Assembly: GCA_964462635.1 (NCBI GenBank) | Contig: CAYWYJ010000060.1 | Coordinates: forward strand, 1 to 21,674 | DNA from: JBFMAI01 sp964462635 | Lineage (GTDB): Bacteria > Planctomycetota > Phycisphaerae > UBA1845 > Fen-1342 | Length of the DNA stretch: 21,674 nucleotides | Reading direction: 5' to 3' | In this document: piece after piece, positions 1 to 7,553 of the stretch | Numbering within the stretch: the stretch's first letter is position 1 | Layout: every line of letters starts with the position of its first letter | Notes under the pieces: model-generated | Told to the model about the DNA's origin: nothing | Seen by the model: the letters and a program-made list of their open reading frames with translations, nothing else | Database searches by the model: none | Position numbers and translations under genes: made by a program

Positions 1-102
1 CCTCACGTGCTTCGATTGGCTCAATACTATACGGTTGTCGTCAAATTAGTATCAGGCAACCCATAAAGGCGGTAGCGGCATCGTGGACAACGTTTCACCA
101 CA
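1..102. other. left-edge non-coding stretch
   Basis: This is the sequence downstream of the NhaC-type antiporter stop codon. It is visibly richer in A+T than the rest of the window. I see no open frame with recognisable protein content, no strong hairpin and no RNA gene in it. Confidence 0.5.
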
Positions 103-1938
103 TCAAGGCGTCCGGGGTTCAGGCTTGCGCGGTGTGTCGGCTATCACCGATCGTCGCCCCATGACCAGCACAACGACCAGCAGTATTCCTGACCCGATCA
201 GCAGCCCCGCCCACGCCGCGAGGTCGGTGTAGCGGACGAACACGTCGCCGCACAGCAAGGCGACCGCCGCCACGACGAGCGCGTAGGGCATCTGCGTCCA
301 GACGTGCGTTTCGAGTGAGCAGTTGCTGGCCAGCGACGACAGGACCGTCGTGTCGCTGATCGGCGAGCAGTGGTCGCCGAAAACCGCCCCCGCGAGCACC
401 GCCCCAACGGAGGCGTAGAAGACGTGCTGCGCCTCCGCCGGCGGGAGGTGCGGCACCAGTCCCGCGGCGATGGTGACGGCGGCGGGGCAGAGAATGCCCA
501 TCGTGCCCCACGACGTGCCCGTGGCAAACGACACCACGCACGCGGCCAGGAAGATGCACGCCGGCAGACTCCGCAGACGCCCCGGCTCGTCGAACCCGGC
601 CGACCGCAGCAGGCCGACCGCCACCTCGCCGAGTTGCAGGTCCTTCATGGTCGCCGACAACGTCCACGCCAACACGAGGACCACGATGGTCGGCAACAGC
701 CGCGACATCGACTCCGTGGCGCTGTCCACCGCCTGGCGCAGGTCGAGCGCGCCCGTGACGAGCGAGATGACCCCGGCCGCCGCCAGCGCCGCCAACGCCG
801 CGTACAGGATCGGGTTGAACGGGTCGGCGTCGGCCAGAACGCGCTGGAGCACGGCGACGAGGTACGGCGTGCCGGCCGGCGGCGCGAACGTGCCCCACTC
901 GATGGACCGCAGCCCCGGCAACACGAGCAGCGTCAGCGTCAGCACGACGAGGACCAGCACCGGCACGACGGCGTACCAGGCCCGGCCGGTGACCAGCGCG
1001 TCGGGGCCGGTCGGATCGGCGGCACGGGATGCGAGGGCCTCGCGTTCGGCACGGCGCATGGGACCGAAATCGCGGTCCAGCAGCGCGATGAGCAGGACCA
1101 TGACCAGCGCCAGAATCGGGTAGAAGCGATAGGGGAGGCTGCGGACAAACGCCTGGTAGCCGCCGACGTCGGCGAGGAAGTCCGGCCGCGTCGCCAGTTG
1201 GTCCAACCCCGCCTGAATGCAGCCGATCTCGTAGCCGATCCACGTTCCGATCAGCGCGATCGACGCCACCGGCGCCGCGGTCGAATCCACGATGTACGCG
1301 AGCTTCGCCCGGCTAATGCGCAGCCGATCGCACACGGGCCGCATCGCCGGCCCGATGATCATCGCGTTGGCGTAGTCGTCGAAGAACACGAGCAGGCCTG
1401 CCGCCCACGTCGCCGTCTGCCCGCGCCGCCGGGTCGTCCCCCAGCGGGCGATGGCGTTGACCACCGCCCCCGTGCCGCCGTTGGCCGCGATCACGCCGAC
1501 CATGCCGCCGATCAGCAGGCTGAAGATGATGACCTTGACGTGCCCGGTGTCGGCGACGGCGGCGACGAGGTAGTGCTCGGTCGCCAGGCGGACGGCGCCG
1601 AGCAGGTCGTGGCCGCACGCGGCTTGCTCGCGCGGAAACGGGGCGAGCATGATGGCCGCCAGCAGGACACCAACCGACAGCGCGGGGACGACTTGCCGCA
1701 GGGCGATGGCCAGCAGGATCGTCACGACCGCCGGCGTCAGCACCCACGCGCCGTAGCGCGCGGCGGGGGTGACCGCGGCGGCGGCACTGGTCGTGGTGCC
1801 CGTGTCGGCGACCTCGATCCAACGCGCGAACAGCAGGATCCCCACGACGCCCAGCCCCAGGGCCACGACCCACGCCGCGCGGCGCGAACGGCGAGGCGCT
1901 TCGATCGGACCGAGGTGGCCGGTCGGCGGCTGGGACAT
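103..1938 (-). CDS. nhaC: NhaC-family Na+/H+ antiporter
   Basis: Predicted inner-membrane secondary transporter of 611 residues exchanging Na+ for H+ (or a related cation or organic acid pair). About a dozen hydrophobic segments alternate with short charged loops. The family-type motif GDHCSPISDTTVLSS lies in the C-terminal half, the segment FFDDYANAMIIGPAMRP in the first half, and SFATGTSWGTMGI between them; all are typical of NhaC-like transporters. A basic stretch of about 20 residues precedes the first membrane segment. The ATG at 1938 is used because the protein is open to there and the next upstream sequence is non-coding. It is the last gene of the minus-strand series after the zinc-ribbon gene. 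Substrate is not fixed by sequence, and some relatives carry malate/lactate or other substrates. Family assignment is firm; ion specificity is inferred. Confidence 0.88.
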   Translation of the reverse strand: MSQPPTGHLGPIEAPRRSRRAAWVVALGLGVVGILLFARWIEVADTGTTTSAAAAVTPAARYGAWVLTPAVVTILLAIALRQVVPALSVGVLLAAIMLAPFPREQAACGHDLLGAVRLATEHYLVAAVADTGHVKVIIFSLLIGGMVGVIAANGGTGAVVNAIARWGTTRRRGQTATWAAGLLVFFDDYANAMIIGPAMRPVCDRLRISRAKLAYIVDSTAAPVASIALIGTWIGYEIGCIQAGLDQLATRPDFLADVGGYQAFVRSLPYRFYPILALVMVLLIALLDRDFGPMRRAEREALASRAADPTGPDALVTGRAWYAVVPVLVLVVLTLTLLVLPGLRSIEWGTFAPPAGTPYLVAVLQRVLADADPFNPILYAALAALAAAGVISLVTGALDLRQAVDSATESMSRLLPTIVVLVLAWTLSATMKDLQLGEVAVGLLRSAGFDEPGRLRSLPACIFLAACVVSFATGTSWGTMGILCPAAVTIAAGLVPHLPPAEAQHVFYASVGAVLAGAVFGDHCSPISDTTVLSSLASNCSLETHVWTQMPYALVVAAVALLCGDVFVRYTDLAAWAGLLIGSGILLVVVLVMGRRSVIADTPRKPEPRTP

Positions 1939-1996
1939 GGTGGCCGGACCGTAGCGAGCGGCGGAGTCGCGGTCAATGCACGCTGCTCAGTCCACC

Positions 1997-2047
1997 TCGT
2001 CAGAGCATGCCGAGGACCTGCTGGGCGAGGTTGTCGTCGGGTGGCAT
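1997..2047 (-). pseudogene. orphan copy of the EF-G gene 3' end
   Basis: On the minus strand this stretch reads MPPDDNLAQQVLGML followed by TGA, while the intact fusA ends MPDNLAQQVLGML and TGA. Over 40 aligned bases, including 3 bases past the stop, 35 are identical. All five differences are at third codon positions and are synonymous. Homology stops abruptly at the upstream side, where a hairpin-forming sequence begins. It is most simply the remnant of a second or displaced fusA 3' end, 1.42 kb from the intact one. Whether it is still translated as part of a short frame is unknown. Confidence 0.6.
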
Positions 2048-2071
2048 GGCCGCGGCTTTGGGCGGCCATGC
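2044..2071. repeat. perfect 10-bp-stem hairpin
   Basis: GCATGGCCGC at 2044-2053 is complementary to GCGGCCATGC at 2062-2071 with an 8-base loop. It sits exactly where similarity between the fusA tail copy and the intact fusA ends. It resembles the REP-like palindromes found elsewhere in such genomes; a terminator role is possible but there is no clear U-tract. Confidence 0.55.
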
Positions 2072-2369
2072 TGTGACTGTTACCACGGCCGCGCTCCGAG
2101 GCCCGAGCGGGCCGCGCGGCCCAGGGGCCAAGAACGCAGGCGGCCATTCCGCGACCCTCCCCCCGCCTTTCAGGTCGGGCGAGAGTCACGGCACTCGCAA
2201 TCGATGGTCCCCGTTTCGCCGTCCCCCGCGCCGCCAGCTTCCCGCGTCTCCGGATTCGGGTCGGAGTGCTCGACGACAGCCCGGCCCGCAAGACGATCCG
2301 GCAAGCCGACCGCAGGCGCTTTCGCACGCGTGCCTGAAATCGGGTCGCGTGGTTTCTTTCTCGTCAGGT

Positions 2370-3170
2370 TCAGTGGCCAAGCAGCTCGTTCACGAAATCC
2401 AGTCCGAAGCCAGCGACAAGGAACGCCGTCAGGCACGCCAGGCCGAAGACTGCAAACGTCCAGAGTCCCCCGGTGGCCAGAAGGCCGGCCACCACCAAGT
2501 CGCCCAGGCTTCCACCGGGCTGAAATAGCGCGTTCACAATGATGGTCCGAGACACGACGAGGCTGATCAACGCCAGGGCCCCGGCCGCGACCCCGGCGCC
2601 GAAGCTCGTCTCGCGGTATCCATAGTACATTCCCAGCCCAGCCAGGCCGCCCGGCAGGAGCGCCAGCCAGAGCCATTCGTGCTGCGTTTGCACGGCGAAC
2701 GCAACCCACGCAACGCCTCCAACCGCGCTGGCGGCGGCGCTGAGCACGCAGCCTCGGGCGAGGGAGTTCTTGGACCTGGCAGCCTGTTCGCCAGCGCCGG
2801 TTGATGTGTTCTCGTCCGCTCGTGAGAGTGGCGCTGGAGAGTATCGCTGTCGTGTTCGCGCGTCGTAGCCGCACGATACGCACACCACTGCCCCCTGTGC
2901 CATCGTCGCACGACACTCGGGACAGCGCCCGGCCGGACTGGCTTCACCGGTGGCAGCGCTCGCAGCGGCGGGGTCGCGCTGTCCGAGCGCGCAACCCTCG
3001 ACGACGCTCTGCATCTCCGACGATGCGGAGGTCACCATCGCCTGCTCGTCAGGATTCCGAGTGGTGAACACCTCTCCGCACCTCTTGCACTTGGCCCGTC
3101 GGCCCGCGCTGGAGGCCTGGACCCGGTACCGAGCCTGGCAGGACGGACATACACATATCACGTGCGGCAC
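2370..3170 (-). CDS. double zinc-ribbon membrane protein
   Basis: Protein of unknown function, about 266 residues. An N-terminal MJ0042-type zinc finger has Cys pairs near residues 8/11 and 28/31 (CPSC...CKRC). A second zinc ribbon has Cys near 83/86 and 97/100 (CPEC...CVSC). A polar linker follows, then about four hydrophobic segments between residues 141 and 256. The layout implies an integral membrane protein with a cytoplasmic metal-binding head, a common planctomycete architecture. I chose the GTG at 3170 because AGGAG lies about 9 bases upstream and it places the first zinc finger at the N-terminus, as is usual. A GTG at 3230 would add 20 residues. It lies downstream of fusA beyond a hairpin. 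No catalytic motif is visible, so no function is assigned. Confidence 0.72.
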   Translation of the reverse strand: MPHVICVCPSCQARYRVQASSAGRRAKCKRCGEVFTTRNPDEQAMVTSASSEMQSVVEGCALGQRDPAAASAATGEASPAGRCPECRATMAQGAVVCVSCGYDARTRQRYSPAPLSRADENTSTGAGEQAARSKNSLARGCVLSAAASAVGGVAWVAFAVQTQHEWLWLALLPGGLAGLGMYYGYRETSFGAGVAAGALALISLVVSRTIIVNALFQPGGSLGDLVVAGLLATGGLWTFAVFGLACLTAFLVAGFGLDFVNELLGH

Positions 3171-3289
3171 GATCCTGCTCCTGTTCCGCGCGGCCGGCCC
3201 CGAACCAGCACTCCCGATGTGAAGTGCCACGGCTCCGGCGCCGAGCGCCCTGGGCCATTCTAACGTGCCCCGGCCGACAGCAGAAAGCG

Positions 3290-3320
3290 CACGGGAACAT
3301 GGGAACGTGGGGATGGCGCG
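3290..3320. repeat. short octamer repeat GGGAACRT
   Basis: Three consecutive 8-base units (GGGAACAT, GGGAACGT, GGGGATGG) occur in the gap upstream of the zinc-ribbon gene. The unit is the reverse complement of the octamer array inserted in murD near 19621-19716. It is probably a small copy of the same repeat type. Confidence 0.45.
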
Positions 3321-3360
3321 ACGCAGACGATTGATCGCGAACGCTAGAACCCTCCCCCAA

Positions 3361-3381
3361 CCCCTCCCTGAAAGGGAGGGG
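3361..3381 (-). terminator. hairpin downstream of fusA
   Basis: CCCCTCCCT (3361-3369), loop GAA, AGGGAGGGG (3373-3381): a perfect 9-bp stem about 42 bases past the fusA stop. It may end fusA transcription. A purine/pyrimidine-rich arm continues at 3350-3360. The sequence resembles an interspersed CCCTCCCTGAAAGGGAGGG element known from many bacterial intergenic regions, so it may be a repeat as much as a terminator; no U-tract follows. Confidence 0.5.
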
Positions 3382-3422
3382 GGTCAAGCGACAGCTTCGA
3401 GAGAAGCGGGGCACCCCCGTCG

Positions 3423-5504
3423 TCAGAGCATCCCCAGCACCTGTTGCGCGAGGTTGTCGGGCATGCGCTCGTAGCGGCACGGTTCCATGCTGTACGACGC
3501 CCGGCCCTGCGACAGCGAACGCACCTGCGTCGCATACCCGAACATGGCCGCCAGCGGCGCTTCCGCCGTCACCACGTGGTTGCGGCCCCGCATCGTGGTC
3601 CCGGTGATGACCGCCCGCCGGGCCGTCAGGTCGCCGTTGATCGCGCCGTAGTACTCTTCCGGCGTGACGACCTCGACCTTCATGATGGGTTCGAGGAGGA
3701 CGGGGCCGGCCTGCTCGACGGCTTTCTGGAACGCGATGCTGCCGGCGGTCTCGAAGGCCAGGTCGCTGGAATCCTCCGGGTGCTCCTGGCCGTCGAGCAG
3801 CGTGGTCTGGACGTTGATGACCGGGAACCCGCCCAGCGCCCCCGCGCGGCTCGCCTCCCGGACGCCTTCCGCGACCGCCCGCACGTACTCCGCCCGGATC
3901 GCTCCGCCGGTGATCGCGTTGATGAAGCGGAAGTGCTCCTCGCCCGGCGCGGGCACGAACGGCTCGACGCGGAGGCGTACAACAGCGTACTGGCCGCGGC
4001 CGCCGGTCTGCTTGACCAGCCGCCCCTCGGCCTCCGCGGCCCGCGTAATCGCTTCGCGGTACGCGACGCGCGGCCGGCCGACCTTCACCTTGACGCCGAA
4101 GTCACGCTCGATCCGGTGACAGATGACCTCCAGGTGCAGCTCGCCCATGCCGCTGATGAGTGTTTGGCTCGTCTCCTGCGACACGCGGCACTCGAACGTG
4201 GGGTCGCTGCGGGCCAGCATCCGCAGCACCTCGTGCAGCTTGTCGCGGTCGGCGCTGGATTGCGGCTCGATCGCCAGGCTGATGACCGTCTCGGGGAACT
4301 CGATCCGCTCCAGCAGCACCGTCCCCCCGCGCGTGTCGCACAACGTGTCGCCGGTCTGCGTTTCCTTGAGCCCGACGGCGGCGACGATGTCCCCGGCGGA
4401 GGCCTTCTCGAGCTTCTCCCGCCGCTTGGCGAAGATGCGGAAAATCTGCGGCAGGTTCTCCTTCTTCTTGCGGCCGACGTTCAGCACGCGCGAACCGGCC
4501 TTCAGGACGCCGGAGTAGACACGAATGAAGTGCAGGTCGCCGTGAGCATCGCCGACGACCTTGAACACGAGGGCCGCCAGCGGGGCCCCGGGGTCGCACT
4601 TGCGTGTCACGATCCTGGCCGGGTCTTCCGGGTCGCGTCCCTCGATCGGCGGCACGTCCAGCGGAGACGGCAAGTAGTCGCACACCGCGTCCAGCACGCC
4701 CTGCACGCCGATGTACCGCAAGGCCGACCCGCACAACACCGGCTGGCAACGCCGGCTCAGCGTGCCTTTGCGCAGCGCCTGGCGGATTTCGTCGGCCGTC
4801 AGCGGCTGGTTCTCGACGTACTTCCCCATTAGTTCGTCGTCGAGTTCGGCGACCTTCTCCTCCAGGACGTGGCGGAAGTGCCGGGCCTCGTCGATCAGGT
4901 CCGCCGGGATGTCCACTACGTCGAACTTGGTGCCGTCGCCGCCGCGGCTGTAATCGCGGGCCTGCATGGTCACGAGGTCGATGACGCCGCGAAACGTGCT
5001 TTCCTGGCCGAGCGGGAGCTGGATGGCGATGGGGTTGGCCCCGAGGCGGCTGCGGATCGTGCCCAGGGCGTAGTGAAAGTCCGCCCCGAGCTTGTCCATC
5101 TTGTTGAGGAAGCAGATGCGCGGGACCTTGTATTTGTCCGCCTGCCGCCAGACGGTCTCCGACTGGGCCTCGACGCCCTCCTTCGAATCAAAGACCACGA
5201 CCGCCCCGTCCAGCACCCGCAGGCTCCGCTCGACCTCGGCGGTGAAGTCCACGTGCCCCGGCGTGTCGATCAGGTTGATCCGGCAGTCGCGCCAGGCGAG
5301 CGAGACGGCGGCGGAGTAGATCGTGATGCCGCGCTGCTGCTCCTCGACGTCGAAGTCGGTGATCGTGGTGCCGTCGTCCACGTCGCCCATGCGGTGGATC
5401 GTGCCGCTGTAGAACAGCACGCGCTCGGTGGTCGTGGTCTTGCCGGCGTCGATGTGCGCGGCGATGCCGATGTTGCGTATCCTGGAGAGGTCGTCCATTG
5501 CCAT
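3423..5504 (-). CDS. fusA: Elongation factor G (translational GTPase)
   Basis: 693-residue GTPase promoting ribosomal translocation and/or recycling. Visible motifs are the P-loop AHIDAGKTT (residues 16-24), QQRGITI (57-62, switch I end), DTPGH (80-84), NKMD (134-137) and CGSA (G5). A complete domain IV has TGGRGQYAVV and the conserved His in DGQEHPEDSSDLAF, and domain V ends GYATQVRSLSQGRASYSME. Full length and an intact domain IV tip argue for a working factor. The DDGTTITDFD switch I variant differs from the usual E. coli-type sequence, so it may be one of the paralogous EF-Gs known in spirochaetes and planctomycetes (spdEFG1/2 type); this is inference. The ATG at 5504 overlaps the preceding stop as TGATG, and no separate promoter is obvious. 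A second ATG lies two codons later. Hairpin 3361-3381 follows. Confidence 0.95.
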   Translation of the reverse strand: MAMDDLSRIRNIGIAAHIDAGKTTTTERVLFYSGTIHRMGDVDDGTTITDFDVEEQQRGITIYSAAVSLAWRDCRINLIDTPGHVDFTAEVERSLRVLDGAVVVFDSKEGVEAQSETVWRQADKYKVPRICFLNKMDKLGADFHYALGTIRSRLGANPIAIQLPLGQESTFRGVIDLVTMQARDYSRGGDGTKFDVVDIPADLIDEARHFRHVLEEKVAELDDELMGKYVENQPLTADEIRQALRKGTLSRRCQPVLCGSALRYIGVQGVLDAVCDYLPSPLDVPPIEGRDPEDPARIVTRKCDPGAPLAALVFKVVGDAHGDLHFIRVYSGVLKAGSRVLNVGRKKKENLPQIFRIFAKRREKLEKASAGDIVAAVGLKETQTGDTLCDTRGGTVLLERIEFPETVISLAIEPQSSADRDKLHEVLRMLARSDPTFECRVSQETSQTLISGMGELHLEVICHRIERDFGVKVKVGRPRVAYREAITRAAEAEGRLVKQTGGRGQYAVVRLRVEPFVPAPGEEHFRFINAITGGAIRAEYVRAVAEGVREASRAGALGGFPVINVQTTLLDGQEHPEDSSDLAFETAGSIAFQKAVEQAGPVLLEPIMKVEVVTPEEYYGAINGDLTARRAVITGTTMRGRNHVVTAEAPLAAMFGYATQVRSLSQGRASYSMEPCRYERMPDNLAQQVLGML

Positions 5505-6154
5505 CAGTTCGTTAGCGCGGTCTTGGCAACCGCCAGCAAGTCATCGTATAGCTCACGGTAGTACCGGCAGGTTTCATAGATCGGCGTATGCGACAGGTCC
5601 TTGAAGAGCGGCGTGCCGTCGCTGGTTTCGTGATAGCTGCGGTGCAAATGGGTCCGGAAGAGCTGGTTGACGCGGGATTTCGGCGGATCAACCAAGTTGA
5701 GGCTCTCGGCGTGAGGACAAGGGGACAGCGAACGGTACTTCAGGCGCTTGGCCAGCGCTTGGCCTTCCGCCAGAAACCAGGCCTCAATGTCATGCACGCA
5801 CACATGAGCGTGAAAGAAGCTCCCTGGGACGTCTGGTATACCCTGTCGCTGCCAGTAGCGCACGGTCGCGACTTGCTCGTCCAGCGTGGTGTCGGGCGCG
5901 TGCCGAACGCGGTTCATGCCATACAGATCGATCAGCGTGAACACCGCCACAACCCCTGGTTCGTGCTGAAACAGGCGCGTCTTGACGAAGATGTCTTCGA
6001 GCTTGGCGGCCAGGTTGATCGGGTGCAGACTGACACCTTTCAGGCCGGCTTCCTCCAGCTGGCGCCGGAGGAACCACTTGACCGCCAGTTCCTCGGAGTC
6101 CCCTTCGCACAACACGACAATGCGTCGTGCGGCGCGCGTTCGAAGACCGCTCAC
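5504..6154 (-). CDS. DUF4276-like TOPRIM-type protein, partner of the ATPase
   Basis: Protein of 216 residues when started at GTG 6154, which overlaps the ATPase stop as GTGA and follows a run of seven G. An ATG at 6184 would add 10 residues inside the ATPase gene. Near the N-terminus it has VVLCEGDSEE (Glu17, Glu21/22), then VFTLIDLYGM (Asp76) and HVCVHDIEAWFLAE (His121, Asp122, Glu124). This order of Glu, Asp and H-x-x-E-A matches DUF4276 proteins, which are regarded as TOPRIM-fold, metal-dependent and probably nuclease-like. Such genes usually sit directly after an AAA_21 ATPase, as here, and comparable ATPase/TOPRIM pairs (OLD, PARIS) act in phage defence. Nuclease activity and target here are inferred. 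Its stop overlaps the fusA start by one base. Confidence 0.78.
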   Translation of the reverse strand: MSGLRTRAARRIVVLCEGDSEELAVKWFLRRQLEEAGLKGVSLHPINLAAKLEDIFVKTRLFQHEPGVVAVFTLIDLYGMNRVRHAPDTTLDEQVATVRYWQRQGIPDVPGSFFHAHVCVHDIEAWFLAEGQALAKRLKYRSLSPCPHAESLNLVDPPKSRVNQLFRTHLHRSYHETSDGTPLFKDLSHTPIYETCRYYRELYDDLLAVAKTALTN

Positions 6155-7326
6155 GGTCGCCCCCCCAGATGCCCGGCACGCCACAAGTCACCGAGGCGAA
6201 ACTCGTTCAGCCACTCCTTGAACTCGGCGTCCGTCAGGCGGTTGGCCACGGTACGACCGTCGTCCTTCTCGATGACGACGACCTGGGAAGGGCTGAGTTT
6301 CGACACCAGTTCCGGAGAATGGGTAGCCACCACCAACTGCGTGCGGGTGGCGGCGGCTTGAAGCTGCTCACCCACCAGCTTTACCCAATCGGGGTGCAGA
6401 CCCAGTTCCGGCTCGTCAATGCACACCAGCGGCGGGGGATCGGGCGAGAGCAGGATGCCCAGGATCATCAGCAGGCGCAGTGTGCCGTCGGAGAGCAAGT
6501 TGGCCGAGAAGCCGTATTCCCGGGCAAACGGCTCCTCCCACCACCGCAGGACGACCATGCCGTCACCACCTTCGGGCGGGAACGACAAGTGGCGGAAGCC
6601 AGGACAGGCGGTCCGGAGTAGGTCACACAGCTCTTCCCAGACAGCGGGGCTCTGGTTCTGGATCGCGTGCAGCACGGACGCGAGGTTGCTGCCATCGGCA
6701 GCCAGCCGAAGCCCCGATCGCAGGAGTTGCGGCCGGCGCACCGGGGCGTCCGGGACCGTTGTGATGGGGGGGTACAGGCGCCATGCGGACATCTCCCGGG
6801 CCAGCTTGTACGGCGTCGGGTATGCCGTCTGGTCCTTGACCTGGAAGATGGCCAGTTCCGACTCCGACTCGAGTCCCTTGGGCTCCTCCCGGTTACCCGA
6901 CAGTTTGTTGCGGAACGTACAGGAATCGAGCTTGCGATGCGCAACGAACATCGGTGCCGTGTAGCCGGGCTTGGGTCCGACGGAGACTTGCTCAAAGCCG
7001 ATTCGGGCCACGCTCCCCGACGGACGCAGTTGAAGCTTGTAATGTACGTCCGCGCCTTCTTCCGCAAACGTGCCGTTGGCGGAGAAATCGAGCGCGAAGA
7101 AGACCCGCTCCTCACTCGCGCCTCGGAACCGAATCAGGTCGTATCCACCCCGTATCGTAAGGGCCTCGGCGAGCCCCCCTGCCGACGCAGCGGACATCAA
7201 GGCGAACACATCGAGCAGATTCGACTTGCCGCTCCCGTTGGGACCGATGAGGACGGTCAACGGTTCCATCGCCAAGTCCAGGCGCTCAATGCTGCGGAAC
7301 CCTTCGATCTCGATTCGCGTGATCAC
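6151..7326 (-). CDS. AAA_21 / RecF-like ATPase
   Basis: 391-residue ABC/SMC-type ATPase. The N-terminus ITRIEIEGFRSIERLDL is followed by Walker A GPNGSGKS (28-35), signature-like LLSDGTLR (277-284), Walker B LVCIDEPELGLHP with Asp304/Glu305, and switch His335 in VVATHSPEL. There is no room for a long coiled coil, as in the short AAA_21/COG4637-type proteins. The tail FRLGDLWRAGHLGGRP is of the kind seen in ATPases paired with DUF4276 partners. It starts with GTG at 7326, with GAGG about 10 bases upstream. Promoter TTGGCA-N17-TACGCT lies just upstream. It probably forms a complex with the next gene's TOPRIM-like product and controls it through ATP-driven dimerisation, as in OLD/PARIS-type defence modules. 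Family is firm, defence role inferred. Confidence 0.85.
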   Translation of the reverse strand: MITRIEIEGFRSIERLDLAMEPLTVLIGPNGSGKSNLLDVFALMSAASAGGLAEALTIRGGYDLIRFRGASEERVFFALDFSANGTFAEEGADVHYKLQLRPSGSVARIGFEQVSVGPKPGYTAPMFVAHRKLDSCTFRNKLSGNREEPKGLESESELAIFQVKDQTAYPTPYKLAREMSAWRLYPPITTVPDAPVRRPQLLRSGLRLAADGSNLASVLHAIQNQSPAVWEELCDLLRTACPGFRHLSFPPEGGDGMVVLRWWEEPFAREYGFSANLLSDGTLRLLMILGILLSPDPPPLVCIDEPELGLHPDWVKLVGEQLQAAATRTQLVVATHSPELVSKLSPSQVVVIEKDDGRTVANRLTDAEFKEWLNEFRLGDLWRAGHLGGRP

Positions 7327-7355
7327 GTCGCGGAACCTCGTGGAGACTGCCCCAA

Positions 7356-7384
7356 AGCGTACCCGTTAGCTGCCATGCTGCCAA
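7356..7384 (-). promoter_or_regulatory. predicted promoter of the ATPase-TOPRIM-fusA unit
   Basis: TTGGCA (7384-7379), a 17-base spacer and TACGCT (7361-7356) preceded by GGG. The start would be expected near 7349, giving a leader of about 23 bases before the GTG at 7326. The -35 matches the sigma-70 consensus at five of six positions; the -10 is weaker. Confidence 0.55.
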
Positions 7385-7480
7385 CACTGCCGGCCGTGGA
7401 AGCCGATCGCACCTCGCTGCGCTTTCCGAACCGAGTGCGTAGGCCACGCGCTCCGCCGATTGGGCCATGCATGCTGCGGA

Positions 7481-7508
7481 TTGCACGCCCCACAGCCGCC
7501 GGTATCAT
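7481..7508 (+). promoter_or_regulatory. predicted promoter of kdsB
   Basis: TTGCAC (7481-7486), a 16-base spacer and GG-preceded TATCAT (7503-7508). The kdsB ATG follows about 45 bases after the -10. The same GGTANNATGCGCCC string recurs just before pyrG. Confidence 0.5.
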
Positions 7509-7553
7509 GCGCCCGGCGCCGACGTGGTTCTCCCGGCGACCGCGGATCGTCGC

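Larger units (their letters stand above)
1939..2369. other. 431-bp intergenic region
   Basis: Lies between the antiporter start and the zinc-ribbon protein stop. It holds a fusA tail copy (1997-2047), a strong hairpin (2044-2071) and a purine/pyrimidine-biased stretch near 2154-2175. That stretch partly resembles the CCTGAAAGG-type repeat found after fusA. No convincing gene is seen. An unbroken minus-strand frame runs from about 2183 to 2000 but has proline/glycine-rich content without recognisable domains. Confidence 0.6.

Noticed and set aside
370..2076. A 568-residue plus-strand frame opposite nhaC
   Set aside because: Arg/Asp/Gly/His-rich shadow of a clear transporter gene; no motifs or ribosome site.
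2000..2182. A short minus-strand gene ending in the fusA-like tail
   Set aside because: The frame is open for about 60 codons, but outside the tail it is Pro/Gly/Ala-rich with no domain. A remnant is the simpler explanation, though translation is not excluded.
3444..4832. A 462-residue plus-strand frame opposite fusA
   Set aside because: Antisense of a highly conserved gene and without recognisable content.
7467..7553. A 29-residue N-terminal extension of kdsB
   Set aside because: The upstream ATG lies before the predicted promoter, and KdsB homologues start at the IIPARYAS motif.
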